Shown: positions 1 to 8,213 of the stretch, piece after piece
Position numbering within the stretch: the first letter of the stretch is position 1
How the letters are laid out: each line of letters begins with the position of its first letter
DNA from: Legionella sp. km772
Lineage (GTDB): Bacteria; Pseudomonadota; Gammaproteobacteria; Legionellales; Legionellaceae
Length of the DNA: 38,717 bases
Assembly: GCF_003989735.1 (NCBI RefSeq)
Contig: NZ_RZGQ01000012.1
Location: 1 to 38,717, forward strand
Reading direction: 5' to 3'
Program-made: the position numbers and the translations under genes
Notes under the pieces: generated by a model
What the model was told of the DNA's origin: nothing
The model's input: the letters and a program-made list of their open reading frames with translations, nothing else
Database searches by the model: none

Positions 1-2
1 AA

Positions 3-92
3 ACTCATTTAAATCACTTTGCTATTAAGTACAAATTGATTCTTAGAGCGAACCAGATTGCTTGGCAGGAGCTTAAAAATATGGCAGCTTAA
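3..92 (+). CDS. 3' end of an unidentified protein gene (partial)
   Basis: The window opens inside a reading frame that stays open for 29 codons and stops with TAA at 90-92. The residues (…RANQIAWQELKNMAA) look like an ordinary protein C-terminus, mixing charged and hydrophobic positions. The gene starts outside the window. I recognise no family; a transposase tail is possible, but nothing here proves it. From here to about 300 I see no convincing gene. Confidence 0.3.
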   Translation, partial: THLNHFAIKYKLILRANQIAWQELKNMAA

Positions 93-302
93 AATTGACC
101 GTGCGTAACATGAGTTAATAATAAAATAGTCTATACTGCCTTGATCTTGAAAGGATAACAAGCCCATAAGTGTTCCATCATGAAGCTCAGCGAATCGAAA
201 CTACACTTTAATAAAAGCCCCCTCTTAGTTTTCTTTAGCTGTTTATGAGCAAACCAAAGTGCACAGCAAGACCCAATATTGTCAGTCTTGCGTGGCCGGA
301 TA

Positions 303-677
303 TTAATACATATCTTTATGGACGGGGAAATGCTGTAAATCAGCGGATTCAAATATTTTGCGTTTCTCCATAGTCCCCTGATTCAAAATTTGCACCGCGG
401 CCAGCGCATCCTTCTGCCGAAGACTTGCTGCTTTATTTATCCAAAACCAAGCCTTTCTTCTATCCTCAATCACGCCTTGACCATAATAATACATGTAACC
501 TATCGCATATTGCGCATCTGGTTGGCCTTTTTCTGCCTCTGGTTTCAAACGAATAAACGCACGTCGATAATCTTGAGCTCTAAAACTTTCAATCCCTTCC
601 GTTAAATTTACATTTCGACATCCGCCTATTAACGCAGTGGCCATTAATAAGATTACAAGCTTATATTTATACTTCAT
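303..677 (-). CDS. small lipoprotein with Sel1/TPR-like repeat
   Basis: The 124-residue product begins with a lipoprotein signal: basic start, hydrophobic core and a lipobox ending in Ala-Leu-Ile-Gly-Gly-Cys, with the lipidated Cys at residue 20. Residues 35-85 contain an AEKGQPDAQYAIGYMYYYGQG stretch split over the repeat boundary, which is the classic Sel1 repeat pattern (short paired helices that bind proteins). It starts 5 bases after the lspC stop and its GAGG ribosome-binding site lies within the end of lspC, so the two are probably co-transcribed. An outer-membrane-anchored partner or chaperone role near the secretion apparatus is an inference. The exact function is unknown. Confidence 0.7.
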   Translation of the reverse strand: MKYKYKLVILLMATALIGGCRNVNLTEGIESFRAQDYRRAFIRLKPEAEKGQPDAQYAIGYMYYYGQGVIEDRRKAWFWINKAASLRQKDALAAVQILNQGTMEKRKIFESADLQHFPVHKDMY

Positions 678-682
678 ATGAA

Positions 683-1192
683 TCAGTCCTCATTCCTTAA
701 AGGCTTGGCTATGGGTTCAAATATTAATTCTGTTTTTGGTAAGCTTACACTTTCTAAATTTCCATTATGTTCAACCAAAATACCACCTAGCATAATTTTT
801 TTAATTAAGGCTCCTCCAGGAATTTTATCGTCTACTTTATAATTTTTTTCTTCGCCATTAGCTAAGCGAATTATCACTTGCGAATTTTCAGAAGTATTTC
901 CTAAAAGGATTCCTACCAAAGTAATGTTAAGCATCGATTTTTTCACATTATTACTGTTTAGATCATTCGATACATAAACTCCAAATAAGGAAGAATGTAA
1001 AAGAGCATCTAAGGAGTTTTTAGGAGCTTGTCTAATAATTTGCTCATTGGTAGACGCAAGCCCTGGGGTCTCCGAAGTCCAAAATAATTTAGAAAACTCA
1101 GCCAGCGTTAATAGGGAAAATAGAGAAATTAAGCTGATTATTAACCATCTTGCATGTTTTGCAGATAAAAAATAAGCCAGATCTAATTTCAT
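683..1192 (-). CDS. lspC: type II secretion system protein C (GspC/LspC)
   Basis: The 169-residue inner-membrane protein has a short cytoplasmic N-terminus, one transmembrane helix (about residues 16-36) and a periplasmic homology region (about 70-155). That region has the GspC pattern 'SLFGVY…LNITLVGILLGN…SQVIIRLANGEEKNYKVDDKIPGGALIKKI'. GspC links the inner-membrane platform to the GspD secretin. The protein ends right after the homology region, with no PDZ or coiled-coil domain, as I recall for the short Legionella LspC. Other type II secretion genes are not nearby, in line with the scattered lsp loci of Legionella. It is divergent from the transsulfuration gene and followed closely by a lipoprotein gene. 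Confidence 0.8.
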   Translation of the reverse strand: MKLDLAYFLSAKHARWLIISLISLFSLLTLAEFSKLFWTSETPGLASTNEQIIRQAPKNSLDALLHSSLFGVYVSNDLNSNNVKKSMLNITLVGILLGNTSENSQVIIRLANGEEKNYKVDDKIPGGALIKKIMLGGILVEHNGNLESVSLPKTELIFEPIAKPLRNED

Positions 1193-1310
1193 GCGTTAAT
1201 TGTCCCTCAAAGTGATAAATTAGGAATAAACAATAGGTCTTCATCCTAGCATAAAATAACTAGCTTTCGAAACTTAAGAAAAAAGAACAACAAAATGGTA
1301 TTTTCTTGCA

Positions 1311-1362
1311 TCAATAAGCATCCCTCTCTAGAATATCATTTAATTTGAACGATGCTTATTGA
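1311..1362. repeat. 12-bp perfect inverted repeat in the lspC / transsulfuration intergenic region
   Basis: TCAATAAGCATC at 1311-1322 is mirrored by GATGCTTATTGA at 1351-1362, with 28 bases between. It lies in the 294-base divergent gap, about 125 bases before the downstream start codon. It could be a dimeric regulator site, a leader hairpin or a decayed repeat. There is no T tract that would make it a simple terminator. Confidence 0.55.
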
Positions 1363-1486
1363 ATGGTTATTTCCTGAGAAGGCAAGACTTAAAAGGAAGC
1401 TTAAATGCTCAATAAACTTTCAATATATAACGGCAAGCCCAATTTAACTTAAAGCTACAAAGCCAGACTTAATAAGGATTTTAAAA

Positions 1487-2638
1487 ATGAACAACCTTCA
1501 CTTTGATACGCGCGCCATTCATGCAGGACAAGAGCCCTGCCCTCATACTGGTGCTGTAATGACGCCCATTTATGCCACATCTACCTACAAACAAATCGCA
1601 CCTGGTCAACATTTAGGGTATGAATATTCACGCACCCATAATCCTACTCGTACAGCCTATGAAGCCTGTGTCGCCAGTCTTGAATCGGGAAAGCATGGTT
1701 TTGCCTTTGCCTCTGGAATGGCTGCCATAAATACGGTCATTGATTTATTAAATGCCGGTGATCATGTGATTGCTATGGATGACTTATATGGAGGTAGTTT
1801 CCGTTTATTTGATAAAGTTAAAACGCGAACTTCTAATCTCTCTTTCTCTTTTGTCGATATGTCGAAACCTGAACTTATTGAAGCAGCAATTACCCCTAAA
1901 ACCCGCTTAATTTGGCTCGAAACCCCATCTAATCCCATGTTAAAACTTGCTGATTTACGCAAAATCGCAGAACTTGCTAAACGGCATAAATTAATTTCTG
2001 TCGCGGATAACACGTTTGCCACCCCATGGATTCAGCGCCCCATTGAATGTGGTTTTGATATCGTATTGCATTCTGCAACTAAATACTTAAATGGCCACTC
2101 TGATGTAATAAGTGGTGTAGTAGTCGTCGGTGATAACCAGGACTTAGCAAGCCAAATTGGTTATTTACAAAACTCCTGCGGTGGGGTAGCAGGACCCTTC
2201 GACAGCTTTTTAGTTTTAAGAAGTTTAAAGACCCTGTCTCTACGGATGGAGCGGCATTGTGAGAATGCAAATCATTTGGCGCATTGGTTAAGTAGGCAGC
2301 CGCAAGTCCAAAAGGTTATTTATCCAGGTCTTGCGAGTCACCCACAACACAGCCTTGCTAAAGAGCAAATGCATCGATTTGGCGGAATGATCTCAATGGT
2401 AATTGATGGTGGTATTGAAGGGGCAAAGCGCTTTTTATCACGTTGTGAATTATTTACTTTAGCAGAAAGTTTAGGTGGGGTTGAGAGTTTAATTGAACAT
2501 CCTGCTATAATGACCCATGCGTCTATACCCCCGGAACAAAGAAAAGCACTGGGAATAGAAGATGGTTTTATCCGTCTTTCTGTAGGGATTGAGCATATAG
2601 ATGATTTACAAGCAGATTTAAATCATGCTTTTGGTTAA
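1487..2638 (+). CDS. PLP-dependent cystathionine gamma-synthase/gamma-lyase family enzyme
   Basis: At 383 residues it has the usual length for the Cys/Met metabolism PLP family. Visible motifs are 'YEYSRTHNPTR' (substrate and phosphate binding), 'FASGMAAI', 'VADNTFATP' with the PLP-ring Asp, and 'HSATKYLNGHSDV' with the Schiff-base Lys. The C-terminal 'TLAESLGGVESLIEHPAIMTHASIP' is typical of gamma-synthases and gamma-lyases. The start fits an AAGGA site 9 bases upstream. Transsulfuration either makes cystathionine from a homoserine ester or breaks cystathionine down to cysteine. The sequence alone does not decide which. This matters because cysteine acquisition is a theme elsewhere in the window. 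Confidence 0.88.
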   Translation: MNNLHFDTRAIHAGQEPCPHTGAVMTPIYATSTYKQIAPGQHLGYEYSRTHNPTRTAYEACVASLESGKHGFAFASGMAAINTVIDLLNAGDHVIAMDDLYGGSFRLFDKVKTRTSNLSFSFVDMSKPELIEAAITPKTRLIWLETPSNPMLKLADLRKIAELAKRHKLISVADNTFATPWIQRPIECGFDIVLHSATKYLNGHSDVISGVVVVGDNQDLASQIGYLQNSCGGVAGPFDSFLVLRSLKTLSLRMERHCENANHLAHWLSRQPQVQKVIYPGLASHPQHSLAKEQMHRFGGMISMVIDGGIEGAKRFLSRCELFTLAESLGGVESLIEHPAIMTHASIPPEQRKALGIEDGFIRLSVGIEHIDDLQADLNHAFG

Positions 2639-2661
2639 CGTAGTACCTTGGAGTTTTGTTA

Positions 2662-3552
2662 ATGTCTTTATCAACTAAAATTGGAAGCCAGTTACATGCG
2701 GTACTGGCTGTATTTATTTTAATTATTACCACCACCTTATGCTTTATACCTATCTTATTTATAGGTCTTTGCAAACTTATTCCAATTAAAAAATGGCAAG
2801 ACTTATGTACGCGGGCGGTAGATTACGTCTCTATTCTTTGGTGCGGGATTAATAATTTATATGTAGATAAGGTACAGAACTTAAAACTAGACATAACTGG
2901 GCTTGAAAATTTAGATCGAAAAAGCTGGTATCTGGTAGTTGCCAACCACCAAAGTTGGCTCGATATTGTGGTTTTACACCGCTTATTTAATCGAAAAATA
3001 CCCGTGTTAAAATTTTTTATTAAAGATCAATTAAAATGGGTACCTTTATTAGGGTTTTCTTGGTGGGCAATGGGCTGTCCTTTTATGAAACGTTACAGCA
3101 AAGAATACCTTGCTCGCTACCCACATAAAAAGGGAAAAGATTTGGTCTCCACCTATAAAGCCATAGAGGCGTTTAAAAGAACTCCGGCCTCAGTAATGAA
3201 TTTCATTGAAGGTACGCGTTTTACCCCAAAGAAAAAGCAACAACAACAATCGCCTTATAACCATTTACTAAAGCCCAAAGCTGGCGGCATCAGTTTTATT
3301 ATTAGTTCAATGGGGCAACAAATTACGAGTTTATTGGATGTCACTATTGTTTACCCAGAAAAAAATCATTCACTCTGGGATTTTCTTTGCAAAAAAGTCC
3401 ACTCTGCAAAAATTTCAATCAGGAAAATACCCATTCCCGCTCAATTTATGTCCAAACAATTATTAGAAAATTCAGAAATCCATAATGAATTTAAAGAATG
3501 GCTAAATGAACAATGGGCCGAGAAAGATAGACTTATTGCCTCTTTAAAATAA
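2662..3552 (+). CDS. YihG-like 1-acylglycerol-3-phosphate acyltransferase
   Basis: The 296-residue membrane protein starts with an N-terminal hydrophobic segment (about 12-40). The acyltransferase core follows, with NHQSWLD (the NHxxxxD catalytic motif, about 92-98) and FIEGTRFTP (the EGTR acceptor-binding motif). The order and length match the YihG branch of PlsC-like acyltransferases, which add an acyl chain to lysophosphatidic acid. I chose the ATG at 2662 because GGAG sits just before it; an in-frame TTG two codons earlier is less likely. It follows the transsulfuration gene by 23 bases, and its stop lies about 35 bases before dapD, suggesting one transcript. Confidence 0.82.
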   Translation: MSLSTKIGSQLHAVLAVFILIITTTLCFIPILFIGLCKLIPIKKWQDLCTRAVDYVSILWCGINNLYVDKVQNLKLDITGLENLDRKSWYLVVANHQSWLDIVVLHRLFNRKIPVLKFFIKDQLKWVPLLGFSWWAMGCPFMKRYSKEYLARYPHKKGKDLVSTYKAIEAFKRTPASVMNFIEGTRFTPKKKQQQQSPYNHLLKPKAGGISFIISSMGQQITSLLDVTIVYPEKNHSLWDFLCKKVHSAKISIRKIPIPAQFMSKQLLENSEIHNEFKEWLNEQWAEKDRLIASLK

Positions 3553-3587
3553 TGCCACCGATAGGCCTTAACAAAAGGAAAACACTC

Positions 3588-4409
3588 ATGAGCTCATTAG
3601 AAACTATAATTGAACAGGCGTTTGAAGACCGGCTTAATTTATCTCCTAGCAATGCTAAACCTGAACTACTGGCTGCCGTCAACGAAGTCTTATCTTGTTT
3701 AGATAGTGGCCAATTCCGTGTAGCTGAAAAAATTAATAATGAGTGGGTAGTTCATCAGTGGATTAAAAAAGCCGTCTTGCTTTCATTTAAATTATTTCCC
3801 AATGAAATAGTAGATAGTGGCTTTTGTCAATTCTACGACAAGGTAGCCCTCAAATACCAAAATTATAGCGAAGAACAATTCAAACAATCAGGAGTAAGGG
3901 TAGTTCCGCACGCGATAGTTCGTCGAGGCGCCTATATCGCTAAAAACACTATTCTTATGCCCTCTTATGTCAATATTGGTGCCTATGTTGATGAAGGTGT
4001 TATGGTGGATACTTGGGCTACGGTGGGCTCTTGTGCGCAGATAGGAAAAAATGTCCATCTATCCGGTGGAGTTGGAATCGGGGGTGTTTTAGAGCCACTC
4101 CAGGCAAGCCCGACCATTATTGAGGATAATTGTTTTATCGGAGCCCGTTCAGAAGTAGTTGAAGGCGTTATTGTTGAACGCAACTCCGTAATTTCAATGG
4201 GTGTTTATTTAGGCCAAAGTACTAAAATATATAATCGGCTAACTGGCACTATAAGCTATGGGCGGATTCCCGAAGGCTCGGTAGTCGTTTCAGGCACACT
4301 ACCTAGTGAAGATAAAAGCCATAGTTTGTACTGCGCCGTTATTGTTAAGCAAGTGGATGAAAAAACCAGAGCCAAAGTCAGTATTAATGAATTACTAAGA
4401 GCAAATTAA
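3588..4409 (+). CDS. dapD: 2,3,4,5-tetrahydropyridine-2,6-dicarboxylate N-succinyltransferase
   Basis: DapD transfers succinyl from succinyl-CoA to tetrahydrodipicolinate in the lysine and meso-diaminopimelate pathway. The 273-residue product has the DapD N-terminal helical domain ([14 protein letters not shown]) and a left-handed beta-helix of hexapeptide repeats (about 100-235). It includes '[24 protein letters not shown]' (split here over repeats) and '[15 protein letters not shown]'. The ATG at 3588 gives the standard N-terminus and has an AAAGGA site 7 bases upstream; the longer frame from 3552 is not used. dapE starts directly after its stop, so the two succinylase-pathway genes are translationally coupled. 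Confidence 0.96.
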   Translation: MSSLETIIEQAFEDRLNLSPSNAKPELLAAVNEVLSCLDSGQFRVAEKINNEWVVHQWIKKAVLLSFKLFPNEIVDSGFCQFYDKVALKYQNYSEEQFKQSGVRVVPHAIVRRGAYIAKNTILMPSYVNIGAYVDEGVMVDTWATVGSCAQIGKNVHLSGGVGIGGVLEPLQASPTIIEDNCFIGARSEVVEGVIVERNSVISMGVYLGQSTKIYNRLTGTISYGRIPEGSVVVSGTLPSEDKSHSLYCAVIVKQVDEKTRAKVSINELLRAN

Positions 4410-5552
4410 ATGAAGACTATCAAGGAAGTTCTTGCTCGATTAATTGCGTTTTCCTCAATTACTCCTGCTGATGAAGGCTGCCAGGAGTTTATGATGGACT
4501 ATCTTAAACAATTAGGGTTTACCTGCCTTCCTTTAAATCAACCTCCTGTCTCCAATTTTTTTGCCTACTATGGTGAAAGCGGCCCTTTACTGGTATTTGC
4601 AGGACACACAGACGTTGTACCTATCGGTGAGGAGCACCAATGGCTGACTAATCCTTTCCAGCTGACAGAAAAAAACGGTATGTTATATGGCCGTGGTACC
4701 GCCGATATGAAGGGAAGTCTTGCTGCCATGTTGCTAATGGCAGAACGCTTTGTTAACAGCTTCCCTAATGCTTATGGACGATTAGGCTTTTTAATTACTA
4801 GCGGTGAAGAAGGTGATGAATTTCTCTTAGGTACCCCTTATGTAATGCAACAACTCGCAGAGCGAAATATTACTATTGATTATTGTATTGTTGGTGAGCC
4901 GTCAAGTACTGCCCGCGTAGGTGATGTTATTAAAATTGGCCGACGAGGTTCCTTAAGCGCTAAACTTCACTTACAAGGGATCCAAGGTCATGTGGCCTAT
5001 CCCCATCTCGCAGAGAATCCTATCCATAAATTAAGTTCAGCCCTTGCCGAATTTAGCACTATTCAGTGGGATAAGGGAAATGCTCATTTCCCGCCAACGT
5101 CGATGCAAATTACCTACCTTAACTCTGGTGGCCATGCTAGTAATATTATTCCTGGTGAGCTGCAGATGCACTTCAATTTCCGTTATTCAACCGAACAAAG
5201 CGAACATGGTTTAAAAGAGCAAGTTGCCTCCTTATTTAGCCGTCATGGGCTACACCCCAAAATAGAATGGCGTTTAAGTGGCATCCCTTTTTTAACCAGT
5301 AAAGGTTTACTATTAAATGCTTGTCAACAAGCTATTCGCGAAGAAGCTGGAATTGAGACTGAATTATCAACCAGCGGTGGTACCTCGGATGGCCGTTTTA
5401 TTGCTCCTTATGGGGTAGAAATTGTTGAATTAGGTCCGGTTAATGCGACTATTCATCAAGTGAATGAGTCTGTTTCTTTAGCTGATTTAGAACTGCTAGA
5501 AAAAATTTATTTCTCTATAAGTGAACGATTATTAAGTGGTCACTCAAGTTAA
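4410..5552 (+). CDS. dapE: succinyl-diaminopimelate desuccinylase
   Basis: DapE hydrolyses N-succinyl-LL-diaminopimelate to LL-diaminopimelate and succinate, using two zinc ions. At 380 residues it has normal length. The M20-family metal ligands and catalytic residues are visible: 'FAGHTDVVP' (His and Asp), 'YGRGTADMKGS' (bridging Asp), 'TSGEEGDE' (catalytic Glu pair), 'GEPSS' and the C-terminal 'ELGPVNATIHQVNE' (His). The dimerisation lid 'GRRGSLSAKLHLQGIQGHVAYP' is present. The ATG abuts the TAA of dapD without a gap. Confidence 0.97.
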   Translation: MKTIKEVLARLIAFSSITPADEGCQEFMMDYLKQLGFTCLPLNQPPVSNFFAYYGESGPLLVFAGHTDVVPIGEEHQWLTNPFQLTEKNGMLYGRGTADMKGSLAAMLLMAERFVNSFPNAYGRLGFLITSGEEGDEFLLGTPYVMQQLAERNITIDYCIVGEPSSTARVGDVIKIGRRGSLSAKLHLQGIQGHVAYPHLAENPIHKLSSALAEFSTIQWDKGNAHFPPTSMQITYLNSGGHASNIIPGELQMHFNFRYSTEQSEHGLKEQVASLFSRHGLHPKIEWRLSGIPFLTSKGLLLNACQQAIREEAGIETELSTSGGTSDGRFIAPYGVEIVELGPVNATIHQVNESVSLADLELLEKIYFSISERLLSGHSS

Positions 5553-5573
5553 GGAATTTATATTATTCAATTA

Positions 5574-5608
5574 CTCTGTAGCTGACAAAAAATCTGTCAT
5601 GTACAGAG
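5574..5608. terminator. strong interrupted hairpin after dapE
   Basis: CTCTGTA (5574-5580) and TGACA (5583-5587) are mirrored by TGTCA (5595-5599) and TACAGAG (5602-5608), around a 7-base A-rich loop and one 2x2 internal mismatch. It lies 22 bases after dapE and about 70 before the receiver gene. It may end the dap transcript, although no clear T run follows. A regulator site is the alternative. Confidence 0.5.
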
Positions 5609-5678
5609 ATTCAATTAACCAGGCCTTTTTTAATTTTCTAAGTTTATGATATGATCAATTTCATTTTAGGTTATAATT

Positions 5679-6140
5679 TTGATCGTTTTAGTTGAAGATA
5701 GCCCTTTAAATCAAATGCTTTTGAAACAGGCCTTAGCGAGAGTATTAAAAGGAAAACAAGCATTAACTTGTTTTGCAGAAGGTGAGGCAGCAATTTCTTT
5801 TATAAAAAAAAACCAAGAAATTATTAAGCTTGTTATTTTAGATGGAAATTTATCTCATAAATATTTAGCTAATAAAAAAATCGATGGACCAGATGTCGCG
5901 CTTCATATTCCCTTGCATATTCCGGTAGTTGTGTGGACCGATGATCCAAGTATGATTGATAGATTTAACAAGATATTCCAACATAAGAAATTTGCTTATA
6001 AAGCCTTTCTTGATAAACAAATAAGTATTGAGCAGCTTGCGGAAGTATTAAAACCCCTAAGCGGCACCCTGTCAGACAGTAAGCAATTATCACCCAATGA
6101 AGTTAGGGAAGCGTTAAGTCCGCGCCTTGCGCACCACTAA
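5679..6140 (+). CDS. stand-alone response-regulator receiver-like protein
   Basis: The 153-residue product begins with beta-1 and the acidic pair (IVLVEDS). The expected phospho-acceptor Asp follows at about residue 53 (LVILDGN), then a Thr-like switch region (VVWTDDPS) and a conserved Lys (AFLDKQIS). This is the receiver layout, with no output domain and a polar C-terminal tail of about 35 residues. The start is TTG, with TTTTAGG 8 bases upstream. The upstream ATG in this frame runs at once into TGA, and no other ATG fits. Its partner kinase is not in the window, so the role is unknown. Confidence 0.65.
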   Translation: MIVLVEDSPLNQMLLKQALARVLKGKQALTCFAEGEAAISFIKKNQEIIKLVILDGNLSHKYLANKKIDGPDVALHIPLHIPVVVWTDDPSMIDRFNKIFQHKKFAYKAFLDKQISIEQLAEVLKPLSGTLSDSKQLSPNEVREALSPRLAHH

Positions 6141-6274
6141 ACCTATTAACTTTTAAAGATGATAACTATGAAGGTGGCTCTATGAATTATAGTTATAATA
6201 GAACATAAACAAACTGTAGATATAGCTATCCAATTTACCCCCCCCATTAATTAACTCTACTTAAGGAGCGTTCA

Positions 6275-6553
6275 ATGAGTAAATTCTTTAATTGTACTAA
6301 GGGAATTTTACATAAAATTGAATCCTATGCAGGAGCCGTGAAATTTAACGGAGCAGGATGTGTCAAGGTAAAGGAACCACCTTCTGATGATTCTCTGGAA
6401 TTGGAACCTGAAAAATTAAGACGGTGCAATGCCGGCCCCGGAACCTTATTCTTTTCAACAGATAATAGAAGGCTAATTGAGGGTAATTACTCACTCGACC
6501 ATCCTACTAATGCTGATTTAATAGCAGTCCAAGAAACACGGATATATCGCTAG
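6275..6553 (+). CDS. hypothetical protein, 92 residues
   Basis: A strong AAGGAG site lies 8 bases before the ATG, which supports a real gene. The soluble product has two Cys in the first 30 residues, an acidic middle (PPSDDSLELEPEKLRR) and no signal peptide or membrane segment. I recognise no family. It stands alone between the receiver gene and the convergent transporter gene. Confidence 0.5.
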   Translation: MSKFFNCTKGILHKIESYAGAVKFNGAGCVKVKEPPSDDSLELEPEKLRRCNAGPGTLFFSTDNRRLIEGNYSLDHPTNADLIAVQETRIYR

Positions 6554-6587
6554 CTATTTTAGACCGGAGATAGTATTTTTATGCTAT

Positions 6588-6617
6588 CTTCAATTTAATT
6601 TGCTTCAATTTAATTTG
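6588..6617. repeat. two tandem copies of a 15-base unit
   Basis: CTTCAATTTAATTTG is repeated perfectly and head to tail at 6588-6602 and 6603-6617, in the gap between convergent genes. Just before it, GATAG…CTATC (about 6568-6588) can form a small hairpin. The region probably holds transcript ends. Confidence 0.6.
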
Positions 6618-6696
6618 GGGTTGTTTGAGATTTAGCCTTTATCATCCTGACAAAGGCTTGTCCTCTTTTTATTAGTAAGCTAAGCTCAATCTAAAG

Positions 6697-7977
6697 TTAA
6701 CCTAGCTCTGCTTCAATCACCGAATTTTTCTTCTTAAAAGGCACTATAGAACTATCCCCAAGCGCTGCTTTATCATTAACAATCTTAGTTACAGAAGCAT
6801 CAGACCAAACATTCAATGCTGTTTCTAGCATATCAATTAAACCGTAGAAAGGTAAAATAACTCCCATTAAAGTGATAGGCACATTCATGCTTGACAGCAA
6901 ACTAACACTTAAAAAGAAACATCCCATGGGAACGCCAGCATTTCCTATTGCAGCAATCGTTGCGATGAATACCCAAAGCCCCATTGTTCCTAAACTTACA
7001 GCCATACCATGACTTTGCATTAAATAAATGACGGTGGCGAAAATAAAGGCGGCACAACCATTCATGTTAATACTGGTGCATAAAGGTAAAACAAAGCGGC
7101 TGATTTCAGGTTTCACCTGCAAGTTTTTCTCAATGGTATTCATCGTTACCGGTAAAGTACCTACTGAAGATTTAGAAAAGAATGCGACCGATAAGGCTGG
7201 AATCATTGCTTTCATCGCAGCAAAAGGACGGACCCCATTCATTTTTAGCCACAAAGGTAAAACGACAAAACCTTGAATTAAATTAGCGAGAACAATAATT
7301 AATAAATACTCACCGATCCCTTTAATATCCATCCCGGAGCGTAATTGCACCACTGTTGAGGTGATAAAACCAAATAAACCAATAGGTATTATCGCAATAA
7401 TCCAACGTGTCATTACGAGAAACATGCCATGTGCCCCTCGGAAAAACCGCACTAAGGTCTCACGCGACTCCTCTTCTGGGATCTGGCGTACAGCAAACCC
7501 AACAACAATACTTAATAACAAAACCCCCATTACTTGCTGCTCTAAAAAGGGAGACAACAAATTAGTTGGTATAAGATTCGCTAAATAACCTAAATAGCCC
7601 AAATTACTGCTCGAATCTTTAGCATGGGCAGCTAAATTCACTTGTACCGTACTGGGATTGATAATCAAATACAAAATACAGCTGATAGTTGCTGCCACAA
7701 TAGTAGTCAAAAAAGTATACTTAATAGTCCTTTGCCAAACCGACTTCATGTAGCCGTCAGTTTTATAATTAGCTAAGGTCACAATGATGGATAAAGAAAT
7801 AATAGGTAAGCTAATGCATTTAAATATTTTTATAAACAAGTCAGAAACTAATAAGCCCAAGTTTTTAAGCACAGCAAGGTCAGACATGCCGCTCGCAATG
7901 CCCAGAGCAATCATTAATGCATAAATTAAAGGGGTACTAAAAATTATTTTTTTCTTTGGTTCGTGTGCTGCACACAT
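6697..7977 (-). CDS. DAACS-family (dicarboxylate/amino acid:cation) symporter, candidate cysteine or cystine importer
   Basis: The 426-residue product has the sodium:dicarboxylate symporter fold. It shows about eight hydrophobic helices, hairpin 1 with 'AFFSKSSVGTLP' (about 265-276), the broken helix 7 as 'SINMNGCAAF' (family consensus NMDGT), and hairpin 2 with 'IGNAGVPMG'. Helix 8 has DMLETALNVWSD (382-393). Aligned by eye to GltPh, Asp382 and Asn389 keep the amino-acid backbone contacts (Asp394 and Asn401). Glu385 replaces Arg397, the residue that binds the side-chain carboxylate of aspartate, so the substrate is probably not glutamate or aspartate. B. subtilis TcyP, a cystine importer, belongs to this family. 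AAGGA lies 7 bases before the ATG. A poly-Cys leader ORF precedes it. Confidence 0.85.
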   Translation of the reverse strand: MCAAHEPKKKIIFSTPLIYALMIALGIASGMSDLAVLKNLGLLVSDLFIKIFKCISLPIISLSIIVTLANYKTDGYMKSVWQRTIKYTFLTTIVAATISCILYLIINPSTVQVNLAAHAKDSSSNLGYLGYLANLIPTNLLSPFLEQQVMGVLLLSIVVGFAVRQIPEEESRETLVRFFRGAHGMFLVMTRWIIAIIPIGLFGFITSTVVQLRSGMDIKGIGEYLLIIVLANLIQGFVVLPLWLKMNGVRPFAAMKAMIPALSVAFFSKSSVGTLPVTMNTIEKNLQVKPEISRFVLPLCTSINMNGCAAFIFATVIYLMQSHGMAVSLGTMGLWVFIATIAAIGNAGVPMGCFFLSVSLLSSMNVPITLMGVILPFYGLIDMLETALNVWSDASVTKIVNDKAALGDSSIVPFKKKNSVIEAELG

Positions 7978-8013
7978 AATAAAATCCTTAAATAATGAAA
8001 TTGGAAGGAAAAA

Positions 8014-8109
8014 TTAACAACAGCAGCAACAACAACCGATTGATTGGAAGGAGGACAAAGAAGATAACTGGTGAAACGATAACAAGTTGGATAGCATGAA
8101 AAACACCAT
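8014..8109 (-). CDS. 31-codon leader peptide ending in six consecutive Cys codons
   Basis: On the minus strand an ORF begins with ATG (8109, or 8097 five codons in) and ends …QSIG followed by six cysteines and TAA. The Cys codons at 8034-8017 are TGT TGT TGC TGC TGT TGT. The ATG at 8097 has GGTG 6 bases upstream. The stop lies 36 bases before the transporter ATG and the ORF sits just after a good promoter. Poly-residue leader ORFs are a hallmark of ribosome-mediated attenuation. Poly-Cys leader ORFs that respond to cysteine are known in mycobacteria. I see no strong Rho-independent terminator here, so control is more likely translational or Rho-dependent. Two CCTTCC blocks flanking the Cys run could pair with the transporter's AAGGA site. 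Confidence 0.7.
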   Translation of the reverse strand: MVFFMLSNLLSFHQLSSLSSFQSIGCCCCCC

Positions 8110-8140
8110 TATATGATTAAAAAATATACAACTCGAATAT

Positions 8141-8168
8141 ATTCTAACACAACTGAATATTTCGTCAA
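8141..8168 (-). promoter_or_regulatory. sigma-70 promoter for the leader peptide and transporter
   Basis: On the minus strand, TTGACG (8168-8163) is separated by 16 bases from TAGAAT (8146-8141). These match the -35 and -10 consensus at five of six positions each. The expected transcript start near 8134 leaves a short untranslated stretch of 25-37 bases before the leader ORF. The promoter lies about 46 bases after the stop of the upstream hydrolase gene. Confidence 0.7.
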
Positions 8169-8213
8169 GACCCTAATTGCACTAAGAGTCTCTAAAGTCA
8201 TTGGACCCACTAA

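Noticed and set aside
131..352. 73-codon minus-strand ORF near the left edge
   Set aside because: It has no ribosome-binding site, overlaps the lipoprotein gene's end and shows no domain or natural composition.
1295..1348. 17-codon ORF (ATG at 1295) upstream of the transsulfuration gene
   Set aside because: Weak start site and no codon bias toward Met or Cys; it overlaps one arm of the inverted repeat by chance.
8014..8040. CAGCAGCAACAACAAC as a microsatellite only
   Set aside because: The run fits exactly six Cys codons and ends on a stop in an ORF placed between a promoter and a transporter gene, which a simple repeat does not explain, although chance is not excluded.
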